Of a stretch of DNA of 64,000 bases, positions 1-11,038 are shown piece after piece. Origin of the DNA: Microglena sp. YARC (taxonomy: Eukaryota > Chlorophyta > Chlorophyceae > Chlamydomonadales > Chlamydomonadaceae); the NCBI GenBank assembly GCA_022414725.1, contig CM039463.1, positions 26,577,593-26,641,592 of the forward strand, written 5' to 3'. Position 1 is the first letter of the stretch. Each line of letters begins with the position of its first letter. Under the pieces are notes generated by a model. The model did not search any database. It was not told the DNA's origin and saw only the letters and a list, made by a program, of their open reading frames with translations. Position numbers and translations under genes: made by a program.

Positions 1-2213
1 GCACAAGACCCTCCCCCTCATCCTCACCACCACCTCCACCACCTTTGTCTGGAACTGTCACCATTGTCCTATTACATGCGTGACTGTTGTTGCACCAGAC
101 CCTCCCCCTCATCCTCACCACCACCTCCACCACCTTTGTCTGGAACTGTCACCATTGTCCTATTACATGTGTCTCTGTTGTTGCACAAGACCCTCCCCCT
201 CATCCTCACCACCACCTTCACCTTTAACTCCACCACCGTAGTCTGAACCTGTCATCATGGTATGTTTACATGTGTTTCCGTCATTGCACAAGACCCTCAT
301 CCTCACCACCACCTCCACCACCTTTGTCTGCACCTGTCACCATGTTCTGTTTACATGTGTTGCTGTCGCTGCACAAGACCCTCGCCAACACCTTTGCCAC
401 AACCTCCACCACCTTTGTCTGCACCTGCCAACATGGTCCTCTTACATGTGTTGCTGTCGCTGCACAAGACCCAGGAGGTATGTTATAGGTTACTAGGAAA
501 GGAGGGGACTTGCGGCAGTGCGACAGACATAATTATTTGGGTGGGTGGGTGGGTGGGCGTGTGGATGGTGTGCCAACACCTTTGCCACAACCTCCACCAC
601 CTTTGTCTGCACCTGCCAACATGGTCCTATTACATGTGCTGCCATTATTGCACAAGACCCTCTCCCTTATCCTCACCCCCACCTTCACTTCAACTCCACC
701 ACCTTTGTTTGAACCTGCCAACATGGTATGTTTACCTGTTTACCTGTTGTTGCACAAGACCCTCACCCTCATCCTCACCACCACCTTCACCACAACCTCC
801 ACCACCCTCACCCTTGTCTGGAACTGTCACCATTGTCCTATTACACGTGTGGCTGTTGTTGCACAAGACCATCCCCCTCATCCTCACCACCACCTTCACC
901 TTCAACTCTACCACCGTAGTCTGAACCTGTCACCATGGTATGTTTACATGTGTTGCCGTCATTGCACAAGACCCTCGCCCTCACCATCTCCTTCACCACA
1001 ACCTCCACCACCTTAGTCTGTTTACATGTGTTGCCATCGTTGCACAAGACCCTCACCCTCACCACCACCTTCACCACAACCTCCACCACCTTTGTCAGAA
1101 CCTGTCAACATGGTCTGTTTACATGCGTTGCCATCGTCTCACAAGACCCATCACTAGCACCTGAACCTCAACCCCCCTACCTAACCCCAACCTCCAAATC
1201 CACATTGACTTAAATATATTGTGGTCGGTGCATGAGACCTAATAACTTCGCCTCAACCCTTATCCCAACCTCCAAATCCACATCCGCTTAAACGTATTGC
1301 AGTCGTTGCACAAGACCCATCACCTCAACCCCAACCCTAATCCCAACCTCCGCATCCACATCCGCTTGTGTTGCATTCGTTGCAGAATGCCCATCCCCTT
1401 CACCTCCACCACCACCTTCACCACCACCTCCACCACCTTTGTCTGCACCTGTCACCATGATCTGTTTACATGTGTTGCCATCATTGCACAAGACCCTCAA
1501 CCTCACCACCACCTTCACCACAATCTCCACCACCTTTGTCTGCACCTGTCACCATGGTCTATTTACATGTGTTGCTGTCGCTGCACAAGACCCTCGCCAA
1601 CACCTTTGCCACAACCTCCACCACCTTTGTCTGCACCTGTCACCATGATCTGTTTACATGTGCTCCAGTCGTTGCACAAGACCCTCACCCTCACCACCAC
1701 CTTCACCACAACCTCAACAACCTTAGTCTGAACCTGTTACCATAGTCTGTTTACATGCGTTGCCGTCATTGCACAAGACCTTCACCTCCACCGTCACCTT
1801 CACCACAACCTCCACCACCTTAGTCTGAACCTGTCAACATGGTCTGTTTACATGTGTTGCCATCGTCTCACAAGACCCATCACTTGCACAAGACCCATCA
1901 CCTCAACTCCAACCCTAACCTTAACCTCCACATCCACATCCGCTTAAACGTATTGCAGTTGTTGCACAAGACCCATTACCTTCACCTCCACCACCACCTT
2001 CACCACAACCTCCACCATCCACTCCCACATCCGCTTGTGTTGCAGTCGTTGCCCAAGATCCATCACCCTAACCTCCACTCCCACATCCGCTTGTGTTGCA
2101 GTCGTTGCCCAAGATCCATCACCCTAACCTCCACATCCACATCCGCTTGTGTTGCAGTCGTTGCCCAAGATCCATCACCCTAACCTCCACATCCACATCC
2201 GCTTGTGTTGCAG
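1..2213 (+). repeat. acceptor-junction tandem array in CCS1 intron
   Basis: About 20 degenerate units of roughly 55-110 bp share a core like gttgcacaagaccctcacc, followed by C/A-rich filler (accaccttcaccacaacc). The last units (about 2040, 2100, 2160) are 57 bp long and run straight into the real acceptor ttgcag at 2208-2213. The exon begins tcgttgcccaagacccgg, so the core is a degraded copy of acceptor plus exon start. The array continues beyond the left edge. It contains several long but meaningless Pro/Thr/His open frames. Confidence 0.85.
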
Positions 2214-5200
2214 TCGTTGCCCAAGACCCGGAGAGCGTTGTAGTGTACGGCACTGATGGAAAGTTTGTGGGAGTCAGGAGAACGAGCAGTGGAAAGCCTC
2301 TCGAGGTGGAAGGCATCCAGGTGTGCATTTGTGTGTGTATTTTTACAGTCCAGGTGTGCATTTGTGTGTGTATTTTTACAGTCCAGTGTAGCCTAATAGG
2401 CTGAAGGGACTTGCCTAGAGGTGGAAAGCATCCAGGTGTGCATTTGTATTATTAATTTAGGCAGATACGGCAAAGGTTCTACCCTGGATGTGTTGAAAAG
2501 CATCTCAATGAAAGCAGGCAGAAGCAGTGGGAAGCGATTAGAGTTGGAAGGCGTCCAGGTGTGCATTTGTATGTATAATTAAGGCAGATACTGGCAAAGG
2601 TTCTACCCTGGATGTGTTGAAAAGCATCTTAATGAAAGCAGGCAGAAGCAGTGGGAAGCCTCTAGAGGCGGGAGGCTTCCAGGTGTGCATTTGTGTGTGT
2701 ATTGTTATGTCCAGTGTAGCCAAATAGGCTGAAGGGACTTGCCTAGAGGTGGAAGGCGTCCTGGTGTGCATTTGTGTGCGTATTTTTACAGTCCAGTGTA
2801 GCCAAATAGGGTAAAGGGACTTGCCCAAACTTAACAGCAGTAAAGGCAGCTTTAAAAAACAAGCACTGGTGAGCTGAACCCCATCAGATCGTAAACAACG
2901 GGGGCACAGAGTTCTTGCTATGCAGATAATTCAACATTACGTTTCTTGTCACTCCCTCCCTCGGGACGACTCCCTGATACAAAACTCTTACCTTCCTCCT
3001 GGGCACTGGTGAACTGTAACCCATCAGATTGGATACAAAAGGGGGGCCCAGACATCCAGTTGTGCATCACTTTTCTCTTTGCCATGTTTCTTTTTTCTTT
3101 TTTTTCTCTTGCCTAATTTGTGTTTTCTGTTTCCTCTTTCCTGTTTCCTCAGTCCTGTTTCCTCTTTTCTCATTTTCTTTCTCTGTACTTTTATCTTACC
3201 TAGAGTGTTTTTTCTGTCCAGATGGCAGTATGAACCAAATAATTGAATTCAAGTTGAATCATCTGCATAGCACGGAGCCTGGGCCCCTGTTGTTTATGAT
3301 ATTTTATTTATTTATTCAAGTTGGATCATCTGCATAGCACGGAGCCTGGGCCCCTGTTGTTTATGATATTTTATTATATTTTATAATATTTATTCAAGTT
3401 GAATCATCTGCATAGCACGGAGCCTGGGCCCCTGTTGTTTATGATATTTGTATTGCTGCTTTATAGGCACCTCCGTCTTCACGTTTTTACGGTTTTTTGT
3501 AGCTGTTGGATTCATGGAACTGTCTTCACATCTCATTACAACTCAAATCAACAGGGTATCAAACCTATATTATTGCTGCTTTATGGGGTTCAGTTCACCA
3601 GTGCTTGTATTGTATACTTGAATTTGAACTTGGTTACATAGCTTCAGCCAGCAATTTGGCTGCTCGCCGTCTTCCGCAATGAAAAAACAAAAATATTACC
3701 AGGAAAATGTAAACGCGAAGTGTATTTGATACCACCTTTCCCAAGATAGAGGTTGGGCAAGTCTACTTTGCCCATTTGGCTACAACTTAACCGGCTAGAC
3801 TGTTAAAACAGAGACATGAACCACTTAATCGTAGGGAACCGTAATTTGATATCATATGATATCATATCATCATATTATTTATTAAAATGCATGCCACTGG
3901 GTTCGTGCTGTCCGGTCAGTAAGGAACGGTAATATGATATCATATGATATCATGTCATGTCATCATATGATCTCATTTGATGCCGGCAGTCTGGCTAGGC
4001 TAAACTTGCCATTTACATACAATATTATATGATGCGATTTGAATGAAATCATACTTGCCTTTTGTAAAATATCATGTGATATGCGGGTCCGTACAGAATT
4101 AAAGTTATCAGGCAGATACCACACACAAACATGCTTAAATGCCTACAGAATTGTAGTTATCAGGCAGGTATTATACACAAACATGCTGAAATGCATGCTG
4201 TGTCTACATGCAGATTGTGTTCGACAAAGCAGTGGGAAGCAAACAGCTTGTTATCATACACAACAAGCAGCATACAATCATACAAACAAACAGCATACAA
4301 TCGGTATGCAGCGACCATACACCAACATGCTTAAGTGTATGCTGTGTCTACATGCAGATTGTGTTCGACAAAGTAGTGGGAAGCACAGGGCTGGAGCTGA
4401 AGTCAGATCCTGGCGTCCCTTGGGTATATGCTGGTGAGTGCCTTGTGTGCATGTGTGTGTGTGTTTGTGTGCATGTGTGTGTTTGTTTGTGTGCATGTGT
4501 ATGTTTGTGTGTGTTTATTTTTTACATTCCAGGGGTACGTGTGTATGTATGTGATGTGATTGTCCAGGTGTAGCCACTTTGGCTAAACGGGCTTGCCCAA
4601 GCTCAAACAATTAAGACCAACTATATATTTGTGTATGCTAGTGTATGTTACAGTCCAAGGGGTAGCTAAATAGGCTGTATGGCCCCCTCATATAAATGTA
4701 TGTTACAGTCCAAGGGGTAGCCAAATAGGATAGTCAACGATATGTACGGGAGCATGGGGGTGCAAGAGCACACTTGTACACACACCCCTAGTCAATATTA
4801 AAATCGTTTTATTTTGCAGTGAGGATGCAAGAGCATACCTGTACACACACCCTTAGTTGATATTAAAATCGGTTTATTTTGCAGTGACGACGCAAGAGCA
4901 TACCTTTACACCCCTTGTTAAAATTAAACTCAGTGTATTTTGCAGTGAGGATGTTAGAGCATACCTGTACACAAACATCTTGTCAAAATTGAATTCAGTG
5001 TATATTATTAAATTTAATTCAGTGAGGTTCGTGCACCATTTAAAAAAAAACTTCTTACATCTGACACTGCAGGTTTTGGTGTACACATGATCACCACACT
5101 AGCGAGCTTTTTGAGCCACAGCAGGGATGCAACAACATACCTATGGACATGCCCCTCGCCAAATTTAATTTCCGTTTAGCCTGTTTTTCTGAGAGGTTCG

Positions 5201-5601
5201 TGCAAAACGTTCAAAACGTTCAACAATACTTATTGCATTGATACTGCAGGCTTTGGTGGAATCATGATCACCACACTAGTGAGCTTTTTGAGCCACAGCA
5301 GCAATGCAACAACATACCTATGGACATGCCCCTCACAAAATTTAATTTCAGTTTACCCTGTTTTTCAGATAGTTTCGTGTATGTCTTAACTTCTTGCATT
5401 GATACTGCAGGTTTTGGTGGGCTCATGATCACCACACTAGTGAGCTATCTGAGCCACAGCCAAGTCTGGGCGGTCAAGGAAGGACAGTACCTGTATGTGG
5501 GTGGCAAAAGCAATCGAGCGTTGTTGGGATTTAAAAAGGAGTTCGACGAGGTGCTGGACTCGGTGCCGGAGGTGCCTGAGGAGCAGGCTCAAACTGCCTA
5601 A
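2214..5601 (+). CDS. CCS1: CCS1/ResB-family plastid cytochrome c biogenesis protein, C-terminal exons
   Basis: CCS1 works with CcsA in the thylakoid membrane to deliver and ligate haem to apocytochromes c (system II); in green lineages it is nuclear-encoded. Three exons are seen: 2214-2320, 4358-4433 and 5411-5601 (stop TAA 5599-5601). Acceptors are ttgcag, acatgcag and actgcag; donors are cag/gtgtgc and ctg/gtgagt. Phases join exactly (1, 0, 1). The joined protein reads VVVYGTDGKFVGVRR, then IVFDKVVGSTGLELKSDPG, VPWVYAGFGG, LMITTLVSYLSHSQVWA and YVGGKSNRA, ending VPEEQAQTA. Family landmarks I recognise are the DPGVP-VYAGFG segment with the last membrane helix, SYLSHSQ, and the VGGK-NRA tail. 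The N-terminal part lies left of the window. Introns 1 and 2 (about 2.0 and 1.0 kb) are made largely of copies of the flanking junctions. Identification is from memory of the family, but is strong. Confidence 0.9.
2321..2830 (+). repeat. donor-junction copies after CCS1 exon 2214-2320
   Basis: The exon end and donor (agcagtggaaagcctc ... ggcatccag/gtgtgcattt) recur at about 2340, 2415-2445, 2524-2570, 2646-2690 and 2740-2770, each with gtgcatttgtgtg after a cag. Between them sits a repeated segment with tctaccctggatgtgttg. The copies carry substitutions that break the reading frame. Confidence 0.75.
3250..3452 (+). repeat. about 71-bp tandem repeat, 3 copies, in CCS1 intron
   Basis: Three copies of a unit containing atcatctgcatagcacgg and cctgggcccctgttgttta sit at about 3252, 3322 and 3394. 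The surrounding intron (2831-4100) otherwise holds pieces of dispersed repeats; I see no exon there. Confidence 0.7.
3834..4094. mobile_element. AT-rich MITE-like element (ATATCATATGAT family)
   Basis: The left end gtagggaaccgtaatttgat and the right end, reversed, gtacggacccgcatatcac form imperfect terminal inverted repeats around palindromic gatatcatatgatatc runs. Related copies lie at 6355-6514, 28483-28545 and about 54820-54870. No coding capacity. Confidence 0.5.
4131..4357 (+). repeat. acceptor-junction copies before CCS1 exon 4358-4433
   Basis: The segment aacatgct(t/g)aaatgc...gtctacatgcag plus exon start attgtgttcgacaaag is present as a truncated copy at 4183-4245 and as the true junction at 4327-4375; a further partial copy starts at 4129. 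The decoy diverges after gtgggaagc, so it is not a usable exon. Confidence 0.7.
4780..5410 (+). repeat. acceptor-junction copies before last CCS1 exon
   Basis: Two nested sets occur. Three to four copies of a 65-75-bp unit (gcaagagcatacctgtaca ... attttgcagtga) lie at 4780-5030. Two decoy copies of the exon start follow (5066-5125 and 5241-5300: ctgcaggttttggtg, then atcaccacactag and gagccacagcag), before the real exon at 5411. Confidence 0.8.
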
Positions 5602-5701
5602 GGGGTTTGGGCCCCAAACCCCTGATGAAAAGGGGTGTGGGGACCAGGTCAACAAGCACGTGTTTATCCAAGGCTCAAACTGCATGAGAGGTTTGGAGCA
5701 T

Positions 5702-5790
5702 TGTTATGATTCAAAAAGGAGTTTGACGAGGTGCTGGACTCGGTGCCAGAGGTGCCTGAGGAGCTGGCTCAAACTGCGTAAGGGGTTTGG
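5702..5790 (+). pseudogene. duplicate of the CCS1 coding 3' end
   Basis: Bases 5527-5611 (aaaaaggagttcgacgagg ... caaactgcctaaggggtt) are repeated about 180 bp downstream with a handful of substitutions, including the stop codon context. The copy lies in the 3' UTR. It extends to the terminal exon the same boundary duplication seen at the splice junctions. Confidence 0.85.
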
Positions 5791-5807
5791 GGCACTGTTT
5801 TATTTTT

Positions 5808-6012
5808 TGGCGGAGCCCCCCCTTCTGGGGGGCGGGAGCCCCCAGTGTCACCCTTTTTCGTCTGGCCACCCGATCACAATAATCCCTGTCCCTAACTGGC
5901 CCCTGGCCATGTAGTAAACGCTGACTTAGATCTGCTGCACTCGAATCCGGTGCCACCTGTCGCTCTGATAGCCAACACTCTCCGGCAATTTTCCGCGTCG
6001 CTTCTGACACGC
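5808..6012 (+). repeat. interspersed repeat, ggcggagcccc family
   Basis: Starts ggcggagccccccc...gggggcgggagcc and ends near ttccgcgtcgcttc. Related copies are at 37121-37312 (+) and 12556-12737 (-). About 200 bp, non-coding; either a MITE or a SINE. Confidence 0.6.
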
Positions 6013-6017
6013 CTTGT

Positions 6018-6206
6018 TGGGCTAGTCATGGCAGCTTCCCACTGGCTCCAATAGCCAGACTCTGTGTCGAATGCAATGCTTGCTGCTGCATTTGAATACT
6101 TGCCATGTCAGCTTTCAGTTGCGCTAGATAGCTCCAGGTTTGGCTCGAGGACAGGGCAAGGGAGCTGCCTAGAAGCTGCTACGTGCACCCCAAAAAAGAA
6201 ACAGCG
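6018..6206 (+). mobile_element. MITE, cactgtttctttt family, copy
   Basis: Contains tcatggcagcttcccac at the left and gggagctgcctagaagctgc then ccccaaaaaagaaacag at the right, matching the full elements at 21349-21556 and 56541-56957. The left terminus is degraded. Confidence 0.55.
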
Positions 6207-6354
6207 CAAAAGGTGTTTGGGGACTGTGTCAACAAGTACTTTTTAATCCAGCCCCTCCTTGTTGTCTAGGCATCTCTTAATTTTCGAGGCGGGGCCAAGT
6301 CCTTTTAGCCTAACTTGGCTGCCCCCTGAATATTAACACATGGTCAAAGAACGC

Positions 6355-6514
6355 CAACATGATATCATATGATGTCATGTCATCATATGATGCCGGCAGT
6401 CTGACAAGGCTAAAGTTACCATTTACATACAATTTCATGTGTTGCAATTTGTATGATATCATATGATATCATACTCGTCTTAGGCCAGTATCATATGATT
6501 TGCCGATCCCTACA
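6355..6514. mobile_element. AT-rich MITE-like element (ATATCATATGAT family)
   Basis: Shares gatgccggcagtctg, ctaaa(g/c)tt(a/g)cc and catttacatacaat with the element at 3834-4094 and ends atcatatgatttgccgatcc. Confidence 0.5.
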
Positions 6515-6814
6515 TGTGGTACAATGACCGCCCTCAATGCAGCATAAACTCCACTGTTACACTGGTTACACTTGTTACACCAGATGACTAGCCGGTTATC
6601 CCTCAGGGTTCAGCATCGACTGATGCCTTCGGCCCACACCACCTGCGCATGAACCTGCGACGTGGGCCGGTCCTCTCGGGTTGACAAGGGCGGTCAGTTT
6701 TTTTGAACTTGGTTACATGGCTCCAGCCAGCAATTTGGCTGCTCGCCGTTTATAAATATCAAGTCCCTCCGAAGCCAGGGAGCACATTAAGTGGATTAGA
6801 CAGTTTAAAGACGT

Positions 6815-7240
6815 GTCCAGGTCACCTCGAGGCCACTGCTGACGGCCCTTCTGCTGCTGGGGCAGGAGCAGGGGCTAGGGTTAGGTCAGTGCCTAAGCCA
6901 GAAGCACCTGCATGTGTGAGCCACAGGCAGTCAAGATAACATCATACATAAGAATGGGGGTCGTGTCCATTGCTGGTGACCCTCCTGCTGCTAGGGCAGG
7001 AGCAGGGGCTGGGGTGAGGTCAGTGCTTGAGCCAGAAGCACCTGCATGTGTGAGCCACAGGCAGTCGAAATAACATCAGACAAAAGAAAGGGGTCGTGTC
7101 CATTTCTGGCGACCCGTCTGCTGCTAGGGCAGGAGCAGGGGCTGGGGTGGGGTCAGTGCCTGAGCCAGAGGCACCTGCATGTGTGAGCCACAGGCGGTCA
7201 AGATAACATCAGACATAAGAAAGGGGGGCGTGTCCATTGC
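6815..7240 (+). repeat. about 125-bp tandem repeat, 3-4 copies
   Basis: Units contain gctgctggggcaggagcag, ggtcagtgcctaagccag and cacctgcatgtgtgagccac, spaced about 125-130 bp. No gene is seen here. Flanking sequence carries a short dispersed motif (ttgaacttggttacatggct ... ctgctcgccg) also found at 3630, 8230 and 9345. Confidence 0.75.
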
Positions 7241-7674
7241 TAAGTCCACCTTAGAGCGACATTGTATTGCTGCTGGTACAGATTCCCCAAGTCACCTCTC
7301 CTTTTCTAGATCTTGGTTACATGTGGCTGCTCGCAAGAATAATCTATTAATTCATCAAACATCAATTAATAATACTCAATTTGGCTGCTCGGAAGAGTAA
7401 TCAATTAATTGATAATACAATTAATTAATAATAATCAATTTGGCCGCTCGCCGTATTCGGCGGTCAGTTTGTATGTGGCGCTAGTGTGCTGATGCACTGT
7501 CAGTAGTACAATGCCATGACTGTGTGGGTGGTGGAGCACTCCCATGACTGTGGGCGCTAGTGGGCCACGGCCATGGCTGTGTGGGTTGGTAATGGCGCAT
7601 GCTAGGATTGGATTGGATTGTTACACGGTTTTCCAGCCAACTCTGGGCTGCTCACCGACTTCCAATGCCAAGCC

Positions 7675-7935
7675 CCCCCCCCACCCATCATATGCAACCA
7701 CGGACACCAGGGAGCCAACTAAGCCCCCCCCACCACCACCCACCCACCCACCCCCCTGTGCAACCACGGACACCAGGAAGCCCCCCCCTACCCCACCCCC
7801 ACCCCCTGTGCAACCACGGACACCAGGGAGCCCCACCCCACCCCACCCCACCCCCTGTGCAACCACGGACACCAGGGAGACCCCCTCCACCCCTCCCACC
7901 CACCTGTGCAACCACGGATACCAGGGAGCCAACTA
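7675..7935 (+). repeat. C-rich tandem array, about 6 units
   Basis: Unit tgcaaccacggacaccagg separated by variable poly-C/A filler of 20-40 bp. The proline-rich open frames across it are low-complexity translation. Confidence 0.8.
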
Positions 7936-8457
7936 AGCGGATTGGACCGTTTAAATACTTTTCCAGCCGCATTCTAGAGTGCATTTCCCTTCATCTTGAG
8001 CGAACACTGCACTGTATTTTTTAACAAGCGTTTAATTAAATTAAATCTGTGACTCGAACTCAGGGCCCCCGTCGGTAAAACGATTGTTTGGTGTTCAGTT
8101 CATCAGTTTTCCGTTTTAGACCCTCCTAATATCATGGTTGGGGAGGGCCCGTAAGCCTATTTGGCTACCCCTGGACCGTAACAACATGCAAGCAAGTAAG
8201 AAGTACTAAAACCCATGCCCTATTTAACTTGAACTTGGTTAAATAGCTCCAGCCAGCAATTAGGCTGCTCTCCGTCTTCGGCAGTAAAATTAATTATAAA
8301 ATGTTAACGTCACCTAAACAATCAGAATACGGTATACCAAACTCTAAGCATGCTTATTAAAATATGCAACATCAAAGATCCAGTATCTTCATGCATTCAT
8401 GCATTCATGCATTCATGAATTCATGCATTCATGCATGCGTGTATATATGTTTTATCC

Positions 8458-8850
8458 CAGGAACGGTGACTATAGCTAGCTCCGGCTTCCGCTATGGTGT
8501 CCTTAACTTCACGTCCTGTGAGATACTGTATTACACGGATGTAACAATTTCAATTTCAATTTCAATTTCATTCCAGGGGTAGGTCAAATAGACTAAAGTG
8601 ACTTACCCAACCGTGCTAGGAAGGGCTTAAAAAGAAAAGGCATTGATGAACCGAACTCCAAACAATCGTTTTACCGACGGGGGACCTGAGTTAGTGGTAC
8701 AGTGATAATTTAACTCTGCAATATAATTAAATCATCGTCTCATGCATAACGGTGACTATAGCCAGCACCGGCTTACGCTATGGTGTCCTTAACTTCACGT
8801 CCTGAGTAAACGGTATTACACGGATGTAACAATTTCAATTTCAATTTCTC
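8458..8850 (+). repeat. direct repeat pair flanking a dispersed repeat copy
   Basis: A roughly 100-bp segment (acggtgactatagc...gtgtccttaacttcacgtcc...acggatgtaacaatttc) occurs at 8460-8560 and again at 8750-8850. Between them (8570-8716) lies a copy of the common 150-bp dispersed repeat (ccaggggtaggtcaaatag ... cgttttaccgacggggg). Confidence 0.65.
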
Positions 8851-8876
8851 ATGTATAAACAGAGAAAGCTTTGCAG

Positions 8877-8963
8877 GACCCTCCACTTTTGGATTGCGCA
8901 TCAGAGAATGTAGAGGAATATTTGGGAAATCGGGTTCTGATCCTTTCTTCTCGAATTCAGTGA
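8877..8963 (+). CDS. possible terminal exon of an unrecognised gene
   Basis: After a plausible acceptor (agctttgcag at 8867-8876) an open frame of 28 codons begins DPPLLDCASENVEEYLGN and ends SSRIQ with TGA at 8961-8963. Its composition looks like coding sequence rather than repeat, but I find no upstream exon in the window and do not recognise the protein. It could be chance. Confidence 0.2.
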   Translation, partial: DPPLLDCASENVEEYLGNRVLILSSRIQ

Positions 8964-9059
8964 GGCTTTGTCAGCACATAAAAAAACATGATGTTCATCT
9001 TGAACAGTCCCAGAATAATATAGACGATACGGTACACTCGATCCTTCCAAGGGACAATG

Positions 9060-9192
9060 CGTCGCCTTCATCTATCTATCATATTGTAGGAGTGGCACCA
9101 CCATTCAAACTGAATCCTCTGTGTCGCTGGTTTGTGTCGGGAGACCCACCTCCTGGGGTGAAAGTCCTTTCACAACTAAAAAAAAAAAAATC
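9060..9192 (+). mobile_element. retroelement 3' tail, cctcctggggtgaaa family
   Basis: The segment from about ttgtaggagtggcaccacc to gggagacccacctcctgggg, then tgaaagtcctttcac and an A run, recurs at 20470-20570 (+) and partly at 20855-20930 (-). Ending in A-rich sequence suggests a non-LTR tail, 5'-truncated. Confidence 0.5.
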
Positions 9193-9214
9193 ATAGGGCA
9201 GCTTCAGGTAGTCT

Positions 9215-9345
9215 CAGTAGCACGAACTCATGGCCCCCGTCGGTTTGGGGTTCAGTTCATCAGTGCTTTTTCTTTTTCAGCCCTTCCTACTACGGTTGGG
9301 CAAGTCCCTTGAGCCTATTTGGCCTACCCCTCGACTGTAAAAACG
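9215..9345 (-). repeat. 150-bp dispersed repeat (SINE-like) copy
   Basis: Reads gtagcacgaactcatggccc, cccgtcggt, ggggttcagttcatcagtgc, ggttgggcaagtccctt, tattt-ggcctacccc and gactgtaa. This is the commonest dispersed repeat of the window. Other clear copies: 8570-8716, 28046-28175, 32445-32590 and 49628-49770 in one orientation; 26461-26510 with 26729-26830, 26860-26975 and 28550-28668 in the other. Many copies end in ctggactgtaacatac when read in this orientation, so they carry TGTAA near the end. Confidence 0.65.
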
Positions 9346-9478
9346 TGAACTTGGACTTGGTTACATGGGTGATGGCCCGAGCCTTTCAGGCTGCTCGCCG
9401 TCTTTGGCTGTTACACAATAAATTCATATCAAAGCATCGTATCAAATATAATTGATCCAATCTGTTCATATTTGTTTT

Positions 9479-9749
9479 CTTGTGACTTCTCATTTGTTAG
9501 CTTCTTACCTCCGCCACTGTAAGTGGTTGAGATCTGGGTCCGGCTCTAAGGGGTTTAATACCTACGCCACCAAAACGGTGGTTGGGAGTTTGGTTTGTTT
9601 GTCCTCGACACACCCCTGATGTAATGGGGCTTTTTGCTTTGTGGGTGCTTTTTCTTTTTGTTTAAAGCACAGAGTCTCATACACCCTCGCGGTGTCAAGT
9701 AGACTTTAACATGTAATGTAATGTAATGTAATGTAATGTAATGTAATAC
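9479..9749 (+). mobile_element. 5'-truncated LINE 3' end with (TGTAA)n tail
   Basis: About 230 bp from cttgtgacttctcatttgtt to gtcaagtagactttaac match 19317-19547 with one visible substitution (ggggcttttt against ggggtttttt), followed by tandem tgtaa. The copy at 19 kb carries coding sequence upstream; this one starts just after where the stop codon would be. Confidence 0.8.
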
Positions 9750-10283
9750 AACCATTTATAAACACAGTCAACTTCTCATGACTTAGTTTCAAACCTTGGG
9801 CGTGAGTGGAACAGTTTGGGAAATTCTAGCTTGTAAGCTACACATCTACTCAGCCACTCAGCTAAGTCAGATACCACAGAACCAAGTCCAGATCCAGAAA
9901 AACCAATTCATGCCGGTCTACTTACAATTCTCTTTCAGAGCTGGTCTGTACATCCTGCAAGAGAGTTGACATATAGGTGTGGGCAAACGAACGGAGGGAT
10001 TTGGGGCGTCGGTTTCTTGTCCTGAAAAAAACAAACGCAGGACCAACCGGTTTGTTCTACCCTGATCATAAGCTATCAATGCAATCAGGTTATACCCAGG
10101 TTAGTTAAACACATACGTGCCTGCGTGTTCACACGCACATCGGAGTGAAAGTCTGTTTGTTCACATGCACTCACCCATCATTTTGCCAGATTTGTGTCAG
10201 ATTTGTGTCAGATGCACTCACCCATCATTGTGTCAGATTTGTGTCAGATTTTGACAGGGACGTGCGTGTTTACACATACATTT

Positions 10284-10318
<35 letters not shown>

Positions 10319-10335
10319 GGGGGGGGGGGGGGGGA
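10284..10335 (+). repeat. poly-G tract
   Basis: About 50 G with a few A interruptions. Length in the assembly may be unreliable. Around it (9750-10530) I see short duplications of cagatttgtgtcagat and no gene. Confidence 0.9.
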
Positions 10336-10534
10336 GGGCATCTGCGGGTTCATTGGAAACTCTCGAGGGCTTTGAACAACCTTTGGTCACACTTCTATAC
10401 CTGTCAACACTTCAATGTCAGTATTTTAGATAACAGGTTATTCCATAATTTACCATACCTCATCACCGTTTCACCTCTCTTACTATCAACCAACACAGTA
10501 CAACTATATTATAGTTTTACTTACACTACCAGCA

Positions 10535-10735
10535 GCAGCTTTTAGGCAGCTCCTCTGGCTTGCTACCTAGCTGAACCTATGGCAGCATAGTGGATATGGA
10601 AGCTGACAGGATCAGCTTACCATAAGTGTAGAAATCATTGGGGTAGAGATCATTGGGCGTAGCCCAGAGGCTGGCTCAGAGAGTTGCCTAGAAGCTGCCG
10701 CTTGTAGCTGGATAGAAAAGCTGTGGACTGCAAAT
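10535..10735. mobile_element. MITE-like element, cagcagcagctttta family
   Basis: The left part accagcagcagcttttaggc and right part gttgcctagaagctgccgc, with gcgtagcccagaggctggct in between, match 63345-63550 at the same spacing. Related in its ends to the cactgtttctttt MITEs. Confidence 0.5.
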
Positions 10736-11038
10736 TCTATTGGGTCGGGAAATACATCGAACCCATCTGTCATAATCAATTTTCATCTTGTGCTCATATA
10801 GACATAGTTTCAAAAACCATATCGCTAACCAGTTCTAGATTATAACCACTTTTCAAAACCATAGCAAGAGCGCTGAACAGCTCATATGTACGTATGTATG
10901 TTACAGTCCAGGGGTAGGCCAAATAGGCTGAAGGGACTCGTCTAACCGTGTAGGAACAGCACAGCTCACAACAAACATATATGCACCCTTGCATCATGTG
11001 GCTAGGGTGACATGCACAGTTGCCTCACTCTCTCCTCA

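Noticed and set aside
7544..8024. Proline-rich secreted protein candidate
   Set aside because: C-rich tandem array with the same amino-acid bias in all frames.
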